From the NCBI RefSeq assembly GCF_021168555.1, contig NZ_JAJOZS010000001.1, positions 496,001 through 560,000 on the forward strand: DNA of 64,000 nt, in the 5' to 3' direction. Under the pieces are notes generated by a model. The model did no database searches and had not been told where the DNA came from. It saw only the letters and a list, made by a program, of their open reading frames with translations. A program made the translations under genes and the position numbers. Positions 1 to 7,690 of the stretch are shown one piece after another (within the stretch, counting starts at the first letter, position 1; every line of letters begins with the position of its first letter). Source of the stretch: Stenotrophomonas sp. MMGLT7. Lineage in GTDB: Bacteria > Pseudomonadota > Gammaproteobacteria > Xanthomonadales > Xanthomonadaceae.

Positions 1-715
1 CGCGGGCGACCTCGAAGGCGCGGTCCATGTCGTGCAGCTTCAGCCGCACGCCGGTGACGCCGTCCATCTTCAGCACGCGCTGCAGGTCGTCCATGTTGAC
101 CACCGCCAGGCCGCGGTCGATCTCGTTGTAGCCGGCCTCGAAGATGCCGCTGACGGTGAAGCGCTTGAGCCGCGGCATCGCCCCCACCGGCGTGCCCTGT
201 ATGTCGGCCAGGGTCACCACCACGCTGTCGCCGACGCGCACGCCGAGCCACAGCGCCAGTTCCTGCCCGAGCACGATATGGAACGACCCCGGCGTCAGGC
301 TGTCGATGCTGCCCTGCTTCATCTTCTGCGCGATCACCGAGACCTTGGATTCCTCCGACGGCAGGATGCCCTGCACCATCGCCCCCTGCACCCGGGGACC
401 GCTGAGCATGCCCTGGATCTCGATGTAGGGCGCGGCGCCGGCCACGCGCGCATCGCTCATCGCCACCTGCACCGCGTGCTGCCAGTCGTGCATCGGCGCG
501 CCCTCGGCGCTGACCGTGGCATGGGCGGCCATCTGCAGCAGGCGGTCGCGGATCTCCTTCTGGAAGCCGCTCATCACCGCCAGCGTGGTGATCAGCACCA
601 TCACGCCCAGGGCGATGCCCAGGATCGATGCCATCGAGATGAAGGAGATGAAGCCGTTGCGCCGTTTGGCACGCAGATAGCGCAGGCCGATGGCGACAGG
701 AATGGGTTTGAACAT
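1..715 (-). CDS. lolC: Lipoprotein-releasing ABC transporter permease LolC/LolE (3' part outside window)
   Basis: N-terminal 238 residues of an inner-membrane permease of the LolCDE system, which extracts outer-membrane lipoproteins and passes them to LolA. The start MFKPIPVAIGLRYLRAKR, followed by a first membrane segment (FISFISMASILGIALGVMVL) and a large periplasmic MacB-like domain, is typical of LolC/E. The gene runs off the left edge, so the three C-terminal membrane segments are not seen. It lies 24 nt after the ygfX-like gene and could be read through from the sdh operon. LolC versus LolE cannot be settled from this fragment. Confidence 0.9.
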   Translation of the reverse strand, partial: MFKPIPVAIGLRYLRAKRRNGFISFISMASILGIALGVMVLITTLAVMSGFQKEIRDRLLQMAAHATVSAEGAPMHDWQHAVQVAMSDARVAGAAPYIEIQGMLSGPRVQGAMVQGILPSEESKVSVIAQKMKQGSIDSLTPGSFHIVLGQELALWLGVRVGDSVVVTLADIQGTPVGAMPRLKRFTVSGIFEAGYNEIDRGLAVVNMDDLQRVLKMDGVTGVRLKLHDMDRAFEVAR

Positions 716-739
716 GGAGGGACCGCTGGAACCGATGCG

Positions 740-1192
740 CTATGGTGCCACCGCTGGCGCCCGCGACGAAGCGCGGCGTGCGGCGACAGCCAGACGGAGT
801 TCACGTCGCGCCGGCGACGGAAGGGTGTCCGGCCAGAACACCAGCCGTCCGCGCCGGCCATCGGCCCGGCGCCAGCCGACGAAGGCGACGGGGCCGCGCC
901 AGCGCACCTGCAGGTCGGCGACCCCGCTACCGGCGACCGACGCCGGCTGTGCGCCGGCCGGGATCACCAGCTCGCACCTGGGCCGCCGCGATTCGCGCAG
1001 CAGCAGCCACGCGCCCCAGGCCAGCGCCGGCGGTGCCAGCAGGCACGCCGCCGGCCGCGGCAGCGCCGACAGCCACAGCGACACCGGCGCGAGCAGCGTC
1101 ATCGCCGACAGCGCCGCCAGCAGCCAGCGCGACGGCCGCCATTCAAGCCGGCATGGCGCCGATGTCGGCGATGAGTTCCTGCAGTTGCGCAT
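740..1192 (-). CDS. YgfX/CptA-like small membrane protein
   Basis: 150-aa ORF overlapping the end of sdhE by about 50 nt. Two adjacent hydrophobic segments near the N-terminus (around [21 protein letters not shown] and the following [15 protein letters not shown]) are followed by a soluble part with the W-RGP and 'LVFWPD' pattern of the YgfX family. YgfX sits next to sdhE (ygfY) in many gammaproteobacteria, and that position is the main support. In E. coli YgfX/CptA has been described both as a toxin partner of CptB and as a membrane protein of unclear role. The ATG at 1192 is the only good start in frame upstream of the membrane segments, but similarity begins near residue 16, so the true start is uncertain. 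Confidence 0.6.
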   Translation of the reverse strand: MRNCRNSSPTSAPCRLEWRPSRWLLAALSAMTLLAPVSLWLSALPRPAACLLAPPALAWGAWLLLRESRRPRCELVIPAGAQPASVAGSGVADLQVRWRGPVAFVGWRRADGRRGRLVFWPDTLPSPARRELRLAVAARRASSRAPAVAP

Positions 1193-1391
1193 CGGGACAG
1201 GCCTCGTAGCCCATGAACCAGCGCCACAACTTATCGTCCTCGCAATCCAGAAGCCGTAGGAAAACCGCCCGCTCGGAGTCGGGAGCCTGCGCCCAGCGCC
1301 GGTCCAGGTAGCGCCCGAACAGCTGGTCCAGCTCGCGCATGCCGCGGCGACAGCGCCAGCGCAGTTTCTTCAGCTCGGTGATCTGGTCCAT
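1143..1391 (-). CDS. sdhE: SdhE/CptB flavinylation factor for succinate dehydrogenase
   Basis: 82-aa protein beginning [18 protein letters not shown] and carrying the SdhE signature: the RRGMRELD segment (the RGxxE motif that contacts the flavoprotein) and later '[13 protein letters not shown]'. SdhE promotes covalent FAD attachment to SdhA. The open frame extends upstream to 1463, but homology starts at the Met ending at 1391. It is the last clearly respiratory gene of the sdh operon, 127 nt after sdhB. Confidence 0.9.
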   Translation of the reverse strand: MDQITELKKLRWRCRRGMRELDQLFGRYLDRRWAQAPDSERAVFLRLLDCEDDKLWRWFMGYEACPDAQLQELIADIGAMPA

Positions 1392-1446
1392 TTCTCTTGT
1401 CTTCCGGTAAGCAAAGCGGTCGCCAGACGCCGTGGCCCGGAAACGA

Positions 1447-1479
1447 CAGCGGCACCGCGCCATCGGGCCGGTGCCGCTG
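1447..1479. promoter_or_regulatory. Perfect 11-bp hairpin between sdhB and sdhE
   Basis: The arms CAGCGGCACCG (1447-1457) and CGGTGCCGCTG (1469-1479) pair perfectly around an 11-nt loop. No T-tract follows on either strand, so it is not a classical intrinsic terminator. It could stabilise the upstream sdhCDAB message or lower sdhE expression. Confidence 0.4.
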
Positions 1480-1518
1480 CGTCGAGGCCGTCGCCGGACG
1501 GCTCGGCCGGGTCGCCGG

Positions 1519-2301
1519 TCAGGCGCGGCGCGCCATCATCAGCTTCTTGATCTCGGCGATCGCCAGCGCCGGGTTCAGGCCCTTCGGGCAGGTCCGCGCG
1601 CAGTTCATGATGGTGTGGCAACGATACAGCTTGAACGGGTCTTCCAGGTCGTCCAGGCGCGCGCCGGTGTCCTCGTCGCGCGAATCGACGATCCAGCGGT
1701 AGGCCTGCAGCAGGATCGCCGGGCCGAGGTAGCGCTCGCCGTTCCACCAGTAGCTCGGGCAGCTGGTCGAGCAGCACGCGCACAGGATGCACTCGTACAG
1801 GCCGTCGAGCTGCTTGCGGTCCTCCGGCGACTGCAGCCGCTCGCGATCCGGCGGCGCCGGGGTCTGGGTGCGGATCCACGGCTTGATCGAGGCGTACTGC
1901 GCGTAGAAATGGGTCAGGTCCGGCACCAGGTCCTTGACCACTTCCATGTGCGGCAGCGGGTAGATCGGCACCTCGGCCTTCTTGCAGTCGCTGATCGCGC
2001 GGGTGCAGGCCAGCGTGTTGGTGCCGTCGATGTTCATCGCGCACGAACCGCAGATGCCCTCGCGGCAGGAACGGCGGAAGGTCAGGGTCGAGTCGATCTC
2101 GTTCTTGATCTTGATCAGCGCGTCCAGGACCATCGGCCCGCACTTGTCCAGGTCGATCTCGTAGGTGTCCGTACGCGGGTTCTGGTCGTCGTCCGGACTC
2201 CAGCGGTAGATCTTGAAGGTGCGCACGTTGGTGGCGCCCTTGGCAGGGTAATGCTTGCCCTTGCCGATCTTGGAATTCTTGGGGAGGGTGAACTCTGCCA
2301 T
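1519..2301 (-). CDS. sdhB: Succinate dehydrogenase iron-sulfur subunit
   Basis: 260-aa SdhB that passes electrons from FADH2 in SdhA to quinone through 2Fe-2S, 4Fe-4S and 3Fe-4S clusters. The N-terminal plant-type ferredoxin domain has the cysteine cluster [16 protein letters not shown] with a later Cys (LACT). The C-terminal domain has [16 protein letters not shown] and [17 protein letters not shown]. The N-terminal extension [18 protein letters not shown] is slightly longer than in E. coli. It lies downstream of sdhA with a palindromic repeat in the gap. Confidence 0.97.
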   Translation of the reverse strand: MAEFTLPKNSKIGKGKHYPAKGATNVRTFKIYRWSPDDDQNPRTDTYEIDLDKCGPMVLDALIKIKNEIDSTLTFRRSCREGICGSCAMNIDGTNTLACTRAISDCKKAEVPIYPLPHMEVVKDLVPDLTHFYAQYASIKPWIRTQTPAPPDRERLQSPEDRKQLDGLYECILCACCSTSCPSYWWNGERYLGPAILLQAYRWIVDSRDEDTGARLDDLEDPFKLYRCHTIMNCARTCPKGLNPALAIAEIKKLMMARRA

Positions 2302-2310
2302 GGCTTTAAA

Positions 2311-2393
2311 TCCGGGATTTGGGATTGGGGATTCGGGATTCGTGCAGGAGGAACCGCTTGCGCGAATCCCGAATTACGAATCCCCAATCCCGG
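2311..2393. repeat. GGGATTGGGGATT-type palindromic repeat between sdhA and sdhB
   Basis: Direct heptads such as GGGATTG/GGGATTC on one arm are followed by the complement (CGAATCCC, CCCAATCCC) on the other, giving a long hairpin. Four other members occur in this window (10911, 12930, 33717, 38162), all between same-strand genes. Confidence 0.8.
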
Positions 2394-2399
2394 CTTTGG

Positions 2400-4190
2400 T
2401 CAGTACACGCGCGGCTTGGGCGGCACCACGTCCACGTCCTTGGTGAGCGTGTACATGTGCACCGGCCGGTAGTCGAAGCTGCAGTTGCCCTTCTCGTCCA
2501 CCGACACCAGCGTGTGCTTCTGCCAGTTGACGTCGTCGCGGTCGGGATAGTCCTCGTGGGCGTGGGCGCCGCGGCTCTCGTGGCGCTGCTCGGCCGAGTT
2601 GATCGTCGCCACCGCGTTGAGCAGCAGGTTGTTCAGCTCGTAGGTCTCGATCAGGTCCGAGTTCCATACCAGCGAACGGTCGGAGACCTTGACGTCCTCG
2701 TACATGGCGAAGATGTCGGCCATCTTCTCGCAGCCTTCCTTGAGCGTCTTGCTGGTGCGGAACACCGCCGCGTCGGCCTGCATGGTGCGCTGCATCTTGT
2801 CGCGGATGACCGCCGTCGGGGTCGAGCCGTTGGCGTTGCGCAGCTTGTCCAGCCGCGCCAGCGCCTGGTCGCAGGTGTCGGACGGCAGCACCTTGTGCGA
2901 CTGGTTGGGCTTGATCGTCTCGGCGCAGCGGTTGGCCACCGCGCGCCCGAACACCACCAGGTCCAGCAGCGAGTTCGAGCCCAGGCGGTTGGCGCCGTGC
3001 ACCGACACGCAGGCCGCTTCGCCCACCGCGTACAGGCCGGGCACCACCGCATTGGGGTCGTCGCCGACCTTGCGCACCACCTCGCCGTGGTAGTTGGTCG
3101 GGATGCCGCCCATGTTGTAGTGCACGGTCGGGATCACCGGGATCGGCTGCGTGGTCACGTCCACGCCTGCGAAGATGCGCGCGCTCTCGGCGATGCCGGG
3201 CAGCTTCTCGTGGATCACCTCCGGCCCCAGGTGGGTCAGGTCGAGCAGGATGTGGTCCTTGTGCTCGCCGACGCCGCGGCCCTCGCGGATCTCGATGGTC
3301 ATCGAGCGACTGACCACGTCGCGCGAGGCCAGGTCCTTGTAGTGCGGCGCGTAGCGCTCCATGAAGCGCTCGCCGTCGCTGTTGCGCAGGATGCCGCCCT
3401 CGCCGCGCACGCCCTCGGTGATCAGGCAGCCGGCGCCGTAGATGCCGGTGGGATGGAACTGCACGAACTCCATGTCCTGCATCGGCAGGCCGGCGCGCAT
3501 CACCAGGCCGCCGCCGTCGCCGGTACAGGTATGCGCGGACGTCGCGCTGAAGTAGGCGCGGCCGTAGCCGCCGGTGGCCAGCACCACGCCGTGGGCGCGG
3601 AACAGGTGCAGCGTGCCCTCGGCCATGTCCAGCGCCAGCACGCCGCGGCACACGCCCTCCTCGTCGAAGATCAGGTCGAGCGCGAAGTACTCGATCATGA
3701 AGCGCGCGTTGTGTGCCAGCGACTGCTGGTACAGCGTGTGCAGCATGGCGTGGCCGGTGCGGTCGGCCGCCGCGCAGGTGCGCTGCGCGGGCGGGCCCTC
3801 GCCGAACTTGGTGGTCATGCCGCCGAACGGGCGCTGGTAGATCTTGCCTTCCTCGGTGCGCGAGAACGGCACGCCGTAGTGCTCCAGCTCGATGATCGCC
3901 GGGATCGCCTCGCGGCACATGTACTCGATCGCGTCCTGGTCGCCCAGCCAGTCCGAGCCCTTGATGGTGTCGTAGAAGTGGTAGCGCCAGTCGTCCTCGC
4001 CCATGTTGCCGAGCGCGGCGGAGATGCCGCCCTGCGCGGCGACGGTGTGCGAACGGGTCGGGAAGACCTTGGTGATGCACACCGTCTGCAGGCCCTTCTG
4101 GGCCAGGCCGAAGGTCGCGCGCAGGCCGGCGCCGCCGGCGCCCACCACGACCATGTCGTACTTGTGTTCGGTGATCTTGTATGCGGACAT
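2400..4190 (-). CDS. sdhA: Succinate dehydrogenase flavoprotein subunit
   Basis: 596-aa SdhA that oxidises succinate to fumarate. The FAD-binding glycine motif [17 protein letters not shown] is at residues 14-30. The covalent-FAD His region [10 protein letters not shown] follows at about 45-56, and the catalytic region includes HPTGIYGAG and '[14 protein letters not shown]'. The C-terminal domain contains [17 protein letters not shown]. Length matches the family (about 590 aa). It is preceded by sdhD after 33 nt. Confidence 0.98.
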   Translation of the reverse strand: MSAYKITEHKYDMVVVGAGGAGLRATFGLAQKGLQTVCITKVFPTRSHTVAAQGGISAALGNMGEDDWRYHFYDTIKGSDWLGDQDAIEYMCREAIPAIIELEHYGVPFSRTEEGKIYQRPFGGMTTKFGEGPPAQRTCAAADRTGHAMLHTLYQQSLAHNARFMIEYFALDLIFDEEGVCRGVLALDMAEGTLHLFRAHGVVLATGGYGRAYFSATSAHTCTGDGGGLVMRAGLPMQDMEFVQFHPTGIYGAGCLITEGVRGEGGILRNSDGERFMERYAPHYKDLASRDVVSRSMTIEIREGRGVGEHKDHILLDLTHLGPEVIHEKLPGIAESARIFAGVDVTTQPIPVIPTVHYNMGGIPTNYHGEVVRKVGDDPNAVVPGLYAVGEAACVSVHGANRLGSNSLLDLVVFGRAVANRCAETIKPNQSHKVLPSDTCDQALARLDKLRNANGSTPTAVIRDKMQRTMQADAAVFRTSKTLKEGCEKMADIFAMYEDVKVSDRSLVWNSDLIETYELNNLLLNAVATINSAEQRHESRGAHAHEDYPDRDDVNWQKHTLVSVDEKGNCSFDYRPVHMYTLTKDVDVVPPKPRVY

Positions 4191-4223
4191 CTAAGCTGGA
4201 TTCCTATAGGGACGCCTGAAGCG

Positions 4224-4610
4224 TCAGGCGCCGCCAAGCGCGATGCGGACCACCGCGAAGACGCCGGCGAGCGCGCCGACGACGGCGACGAACTTCACCG
4301 TGACCTGCAGTGCCAGGGCAAGGAGCGAATTGTGGATGTAGTCCTCCAGCACGACCTGCAGGCCGAGCTGCGCGTGCCAGAACATCGCCACCAGGAAGCC
4401 CACGAGCAGGATGGCGTTCCACGGCTTGGCCACCGCGGCGCTGGCGCCGGCGTAGTCGCTGCCGATCAGGCCCAGCACGAACACCAGGAACCAGATCGTC
4501 AGGAACACCAGCGCGGTCGCGGTCAGGCGCTGCAGCACGAAGTGCTCGGTGCCGGCCTTGGCCGTGCCCAGTCCGCGCACGTCCTTCAGCGGGGTACGGT
4601 ACCTGCTCAT
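4224..4610 (-). CDS. sdhD: Succinate dehydrogenase membrane anchor subunit D
   Basis: 128-aa membrane anchor with three predicted helices. After the cytoplasmic start MSRYRTPLKDVRGLGTAK come TALVFLTIWFLVFVLGLIG, a second helix around AILLVGFLVAMFWHAQLG, and a third at the C-terminus. The HAQLGLQVVLEDYIH segment fits the quinone/heme region of SdhD. The start at 4610 overlaps the sdhC stop by 4 nt, indicating translational coupling. The longer upstream frame reads into sdhC and is rejected. Confidence 0.93.
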   Translation of the reverse strand: MSRYRTPLKDVRGLGTAKAGTEHFVLQRLTATALVFLTIWFLVFVLGLIGSDYAGASAAVAKPWNAILLVGFLVAMFWHAQLGLQVVLEDYIHNSLLALALQVTVKFVAVVGALAGVFAVVRIALGGA

Positions 4611-4999
4611 GCGCCACCTCCGGCCAGCACGTAGATCCAGATCGCGGCGGTGATCGCCAGGCTGCCGATCACCGACAGCCAGCCGCTGCGAACGAAGGCG
4701 GGAATGCTGAAGCCATGGCCGAAGTCCTGCACGATGTGGCGGATGCCGTTGCACAGGTGGTAGGCGAAGCACCAGCTCCAGCCGAACAGGAACACCTGCC
4801 CGTACCAGGCGCCGGCCAGCGCGGCGAAGCAGTTCCAGTGGTCGGGGCCGAGCATCAGCGCAAGCAGGCCTGCAGCGATGACCAGGGCGCCAAGGGACAG
4901 AACGATGCCGGTGCCTCGATGCAGGATCGAGGTGGCCATCTGTATCTGCCAGCGATACACCTGAAGGTGCGGGGAGAGAGGACGTTCTCGGGTCGCCAT
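4607..4999 (-). CDS. sdhC: Succinate dehydrogenase cytochrome b556 subunit C
   Basis: 130-aa SdhC starting MATRERPLSPHLQVYRWQ. The family signatures are the 'SPHLQVY' N-terminus, SILHRGTGIVLSLG at the first helix, and HLCNGIRHIVQDFGHGF, which holds the heme-ligand histidine. Three membrane helices are apparent. An in-frame upstream Met (5041) exists, but the conserved N-terminus supports 4999. It forms the membrane part of complex II with SdhD. Confidence 0.95.
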   Translation of the reverse strand: MATRERPLSPHLQVYRWQIQMATSILHRGTGIVLSLGALVIAAGLLALMLGPDHWNCFAALAGAWYGQVFLFGWSWCFAYHLCNGIRHIVQDFGHGFSIPAFVRSGWLSVIGSLAITAAIWIYVLAGGGA

Positions 5000-5055
5000 T
5001 CGCTGGGCTCGTTGTCTCGGCTGGGCGGCCGCAGGCCGCATTGGCTCAATGCTGA

Positions 5056-5226
5056 TCAGAAATCGATGCAGCGTCCGTTTTTTTCCCAGTCACCATACCG
5101 CGTCGGCTCCGGTCCGCCGCGTCCGCCGATTTCCTTGGGGGCAGGCGTGTGCTCGGTCTTGCGATCGTCGCGACGCTGCGTATCGGAATCGGGCTCGGGT
5201 GTTGGGGTTGTTTGGCCTATCATCAT
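5056..5226 (-). CDS. SdhAF4/DUF1674-family succinate dehydrogenase assembly factor
   Basis: 56-aa protein whose C-terminus carries the DUF1674 block: EIGGRGGPEPTRYGDWEKNG ending RCIDF. In eukaryotes SdhAF4/Sdh8 binds flavinylated SdhA, protects it and promotes its pairing with SdhB. Alphaproteobacterial homologues often lie near sdh genes. Two adjacent Met codons (5226 and 5223) are possible starts. It is 56 nt upstream of sdhC on the same strand, so it is probably the first gene of the operon. The N-terminal half is polar and low-complexity. Confidence 0.85.
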   Translation of the reverse strand: MMIGQTTPTPEPDSDTQRRDDRKTEHTPAPKEIGGRGGPEPTRYGDWEKNGRCIDF

Positions 5227-5276
5227 GGGTCTCAACAACCTCGAAAGTGTAATCCCGCAGTGCAGCGGATGACAAT

Positions 5277-6131
5277 ATGTCACACCTTGATGCCCCACCG
5301 TTCCTTGCCCTGGACGGACTGCAGGCGGTCGGCCTGCACGGTCCGGACGCAGTCGCCTTCGCCCAGGCGCAGTTTTCCAGCGACGTCGCGGCGCTGCCCG
5401 TCATGCACTGGCAGTGGAGCAGCTGGCTGACCGCGAAGGGCCGCGTGATCGCGATCTTCGCGCTGTTGCGCACGCGTGAGGACGAGTTGCTGATGCTGCT
5501 GCCCGACGGCGCGGCGGAGTGGATGGCCGCGCAGCTGAAGCGTTTCGTGTTCCGGCGCAAGCTCGCGATCGAGGTCCGCGCCGACCTGGCAGCAAGCGCG
5601 CGCCTGGCGCAACCGGAACGAGCCGCCGGCGCGGCGGCGGCCGCGATCGAACAGGGCTGGGAGCTGGACGTGGGCGTGGACGCCATGCCGCGTGCATTGA
5701 GGATCGTCGCCGGCGCGCCACGACAGGGCGCTTCGGGCGATTTCGCCGGCACATGGCGCCAGTCCGATCTGCGGCTCGGCCTGCCGCGCCTGGAAGAATC
5801 GCAGCGCGAGCAATGGACGCCGCAGCAGCTGGGGCTGGACCGCCTGTCCGCCTACAGCACCCACAAGGGCTGCTATCCCGGGCAGGAGATCGTGGCGCGC
5901 ACGCATTTCCTCGGCAAGGCCAAGCGCGCCACCCAGTTGCTGCAGGTACAAAGTGCGGCCGCGGCTGCCGGCAGCCAGGTCAGCGTAGCCGGCAAGGTCA
6001 TCGGCACGGTGGCCAGCGCAGCCGGAACGCTGGCGCTGGCAGTGCTGCCGCTGGAGAGGAAAGCCGGAGACCTGGTGGTGGACGGCGCCGCGGCCACGAC
6101 AATCCCGGTGCTCGCCGGCCTCGCGCGCTGA
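5277..6131 (+). CDS. ygfZ: Folate-binding YgfZ-family Fe-S cluster maintenance protein
   Basis: 284-aa protein with the GcvT-like fold of the YgfZ family, which supports assembly or repair of certain Fe-S enzymes in a tetrahydrofolate-dependent way. The family motif K-G-C-Y-x-G-Q-E is present as HKGCYPGQEIVARTHFLGKA, including the conserved cysteine. It is divergent from the sdh operon, with about 50 nt between the two starts. The location suits a partner for the Fe-S-rich succinate dehydrogenase. Confidence 0.92.
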   Translation: MSHLDAPPFLALDGLQAVGLHGPDAVAFAQAQFSSDVAALPVMHWQWSSWLTAKGRVIAIFALLRTREDELLMLLPDGAAEWMAAQLKRFVFRRKLAIEVRADLAASARLAQPERAAGAAAAAIEQGWELDVGVDAMPRALRIVAGAPRQGASGDFAGTWRQSDLRLGLPRLEESQREQWTPQQLGLDRLSAYSTHKGCYPGQEIVARTHFLGKAKRATQLLQVQSAAAAAGSQVSVAGKVIGTVASAAGTLALAVLPLERKAGDLVVDGAAATTIPVLAGLAR

Positions 6132-6166
6132 GACGCGGCCGGCGAGCGAGCCGCGCGCAGCGACCT

Positions 6167-6234
6167 GTAGGAGCGACTTCAGTCGCGATGGGGCTTTATC
6201 GAGAAAGCCCCATCGCGACCGAAGTCGCTCCTAC
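6167..6234. repeat. GTAGGAGCGACTTCAGTCGCGA palindromic repeat, copy 1
   Basis: The near-perfect inverted repeat starts GTAGGAGCGACTTCAGTCGC and ends with the complement GCGACCGAAGTCGCTCCTAC around a loop rich in AAAGCCCC. A second copy lies at 58487-58553. Both follow plus-strand genes and may act as bidirectional transcription or mRNA-end structures. Confidence 0.85.
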
Positions 6235-6235
6235 C

Positions 6236-6307
6236 TACATATGCGCACATGCGATTGCCAAACGATCCGCATACATATGCGCACATGCGATTGCCAATCG
6301 AGCCGAG
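6236..6307. repeat. Two-copy 36-nt tandem repeat
   Basis: The 26-nt core reading TACATATGCGCACATGCG then ATTGCCAA occurs identically at 6236-6261 and 6272-6297, with a diverged 10-nt tail after each copy. It sits between two convergent genes. No coding function is seen. Confidence 0.8.
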
Positions 6308-6339
6308 CGCCCTGCCCTATCCGGCACGCGGACCGGCGT

Positions 6340-7428
6340 TCAATCCTGTTCCAGGCGCAGGCCGGTCTCCGGATCGAAGAAATGCAGCGCGGCGGCATCC
6401 ACCGCCACCTCGATGCTGTCGCCGACCGCCGGCAACGCGCGCGGCGACACCCGCATCACCAGCGGCTGTTCGCCCAGCGACAGGTTGACGAAGATCTCGT
6501 TGCCGACCGGCTCGATCACCTCGATCCGCGCCGCGAAGCCCGCCTGGCCGGCCACGGCAGGCTGCAGGTGCTCCGGCCGCACCCCGACCGTCGACCGCCG
6601 CCCGGCCCAGGCGTCCGGCAGGCGCGCATCGCCCAGCGGGATGCGTACGTCGCCGTCGAGCAGCAGCTGCCATCCCTCAGCGCGCTCCAGCCGTCCTTCC
6701 AGCATGTTCATCGCCGGGCTGCCGAGGAAGCCGGCCACGAACAGGTTGAGCGGCCGTTCGTACAGCGCCATCGGCGTGTCGATCTGCTGGATGCTGCCTT
6801 CGTTGAGCACCACGATGCGCTGGCCCAGGGTCATCGCCTCGACCTGGTCGTGGGTGACGTAGATCATCGTGGTGCCGAGCTTGCGGTGCAGCTGCGCGAT
6901 CTCGGTGCGCACGCTGTGGCGCAGCTTGGCGTCGAGGTTGGACAGCGGCTCGTCGAGCAGGAACACCGACGACTCGCGCACCATCGCCCGTCCCAGCGCC
7001 ACGCGCTGGCGCTGGCCGCCCGACAGCGCGCGCGGCAGCTTGCCCAGCATCGATTCCAGCCCCAGCACCTGCGCCGCGTTGGCGATGCGCTGCTCGATCA
7101 CCGGCCGCGGGCAGCCGCGCAGCTTGAGCCCGAAGGCGAGGTTCTCGGCCACGGTCATGTGCGGATAGAGCGCGTAGCTCTGGAACACCATGGCGATGTC
7201 GCGATCCTTCGGCGCCACGTCGTTGACCACCCGGCCACCGATGCTCAGGGTGCCGCCGCTGATCTCCTCCAGCCCGGCGATCATGCGCAGCAGCGTGGAC
7301 TTGCCGCAGCCGGAAGGCCCCACCAGAACCATCAGCTCGCCGTCGGCGACCTCGAAGCTGGCGTCGTGCACGGCGACCTGGCCGTTGTCGTAGACCTTGC
7401 GGAGATTGTCGAGCTGTACGTTTGCCAT
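6340..7428 (-). CDS. ugpC: Sugar ABC transporter ATP-binding protein (MalK/UgpC type)
   Basis: 362-aa CUT1-family ATPase that powers sugar import. Walker A is GPSGCGKST, the Q-loop is FQSYALYPHM, the signature is LSGGQRQRVALGRAMVR, Walker B is VFLLDEPLSNLDAK, and the H-loop is VTHDQVEAM. The C-terminal 120 residues form the regulatory TOBE/OB region (VGVRPEHL). No permease or binding protein is adjacent. The partners are most likely the permeases at 18.5-20.2 kb, which have no ATPase of their own. It is divergent from zwf, with a LacI-type operator in the shared promoter region. Confidence 0.93.
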   Translation of the reverse strand: MANVQLDNLRKVYDNGQVAVHDASFEVADGELMVLVGPSGCGKSTLLRMIAGLEEISGGTLSIGGRVVNDVAPKDRDIAMVFQSYALYPHMTVAENLAFGLKLRGCPRPVIEQRIANAAQVLGLESMLGKLPRALSGGQRQRVALGRAMVRESSVFLLDEPLSNLDAKLRHSVRTEIAQLHRKLGTTMIYVTHDQVEAMTLGQRIVVLNEGSIQQIDTPMALYERPLNLFVAGFLGSPAMNMLEGRLERAEGWQLLLDGDVRIPLGDARLPDAWAGRRSTVGVRPEHLQPAVAGQAGFAARIEVIEPVGNEIFVNLSLGEQPLVMRVSPRALPAVGDSIEVAVDAAALHFFDPETGLRLEQD

Positions 7429-7540
7429 GTATCTGGATTCCGGCCGGCGGGAGATGCTGCCGCCGGCCCTCCCGATGGCAACCTGTGCCGGCGGCGGCGG
7501 GAAACGCCGGCGCCAGCGACTACTGTAGGCTATTGTGCCA

Positions 7541-7554
7541 TGTAAGCGTTTTCA
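7541..7554. promoter_or_regulatory. LacI-type operator between ugpC and zwf
   Basis: TGTAAGCGTTTTCA differs by one base from the palindromic form TGTAAGCGTTTACA, which is the reverse complement of the site upstream of the lacI gene at 27441. It lies about 110 nt upstream of ugpC and 150 nt upstream of zwf, in a position to control both divergent transcripts. Confidence 0.7.
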
Positions 7555-7690
7555 GCAGGCATCCCCCGGATACCGCTCGATCCTCTCCCTCCCCCCTCGC
7601 CGGCCCTCTCGCAAGCTGCGCGCAGCTTGCGCCCAGCGCACGACAACCTCGCTTACACTCGATAAGCCAACGACAACACCCCTGACAACG

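Noticed and set aside
2319-4634. Long plus-strand ORF opposite sdhA/sdhD
   Set aside because: Antisense shadow of sdhA and sdhD with a His/Arg/Gly-biased sequence.
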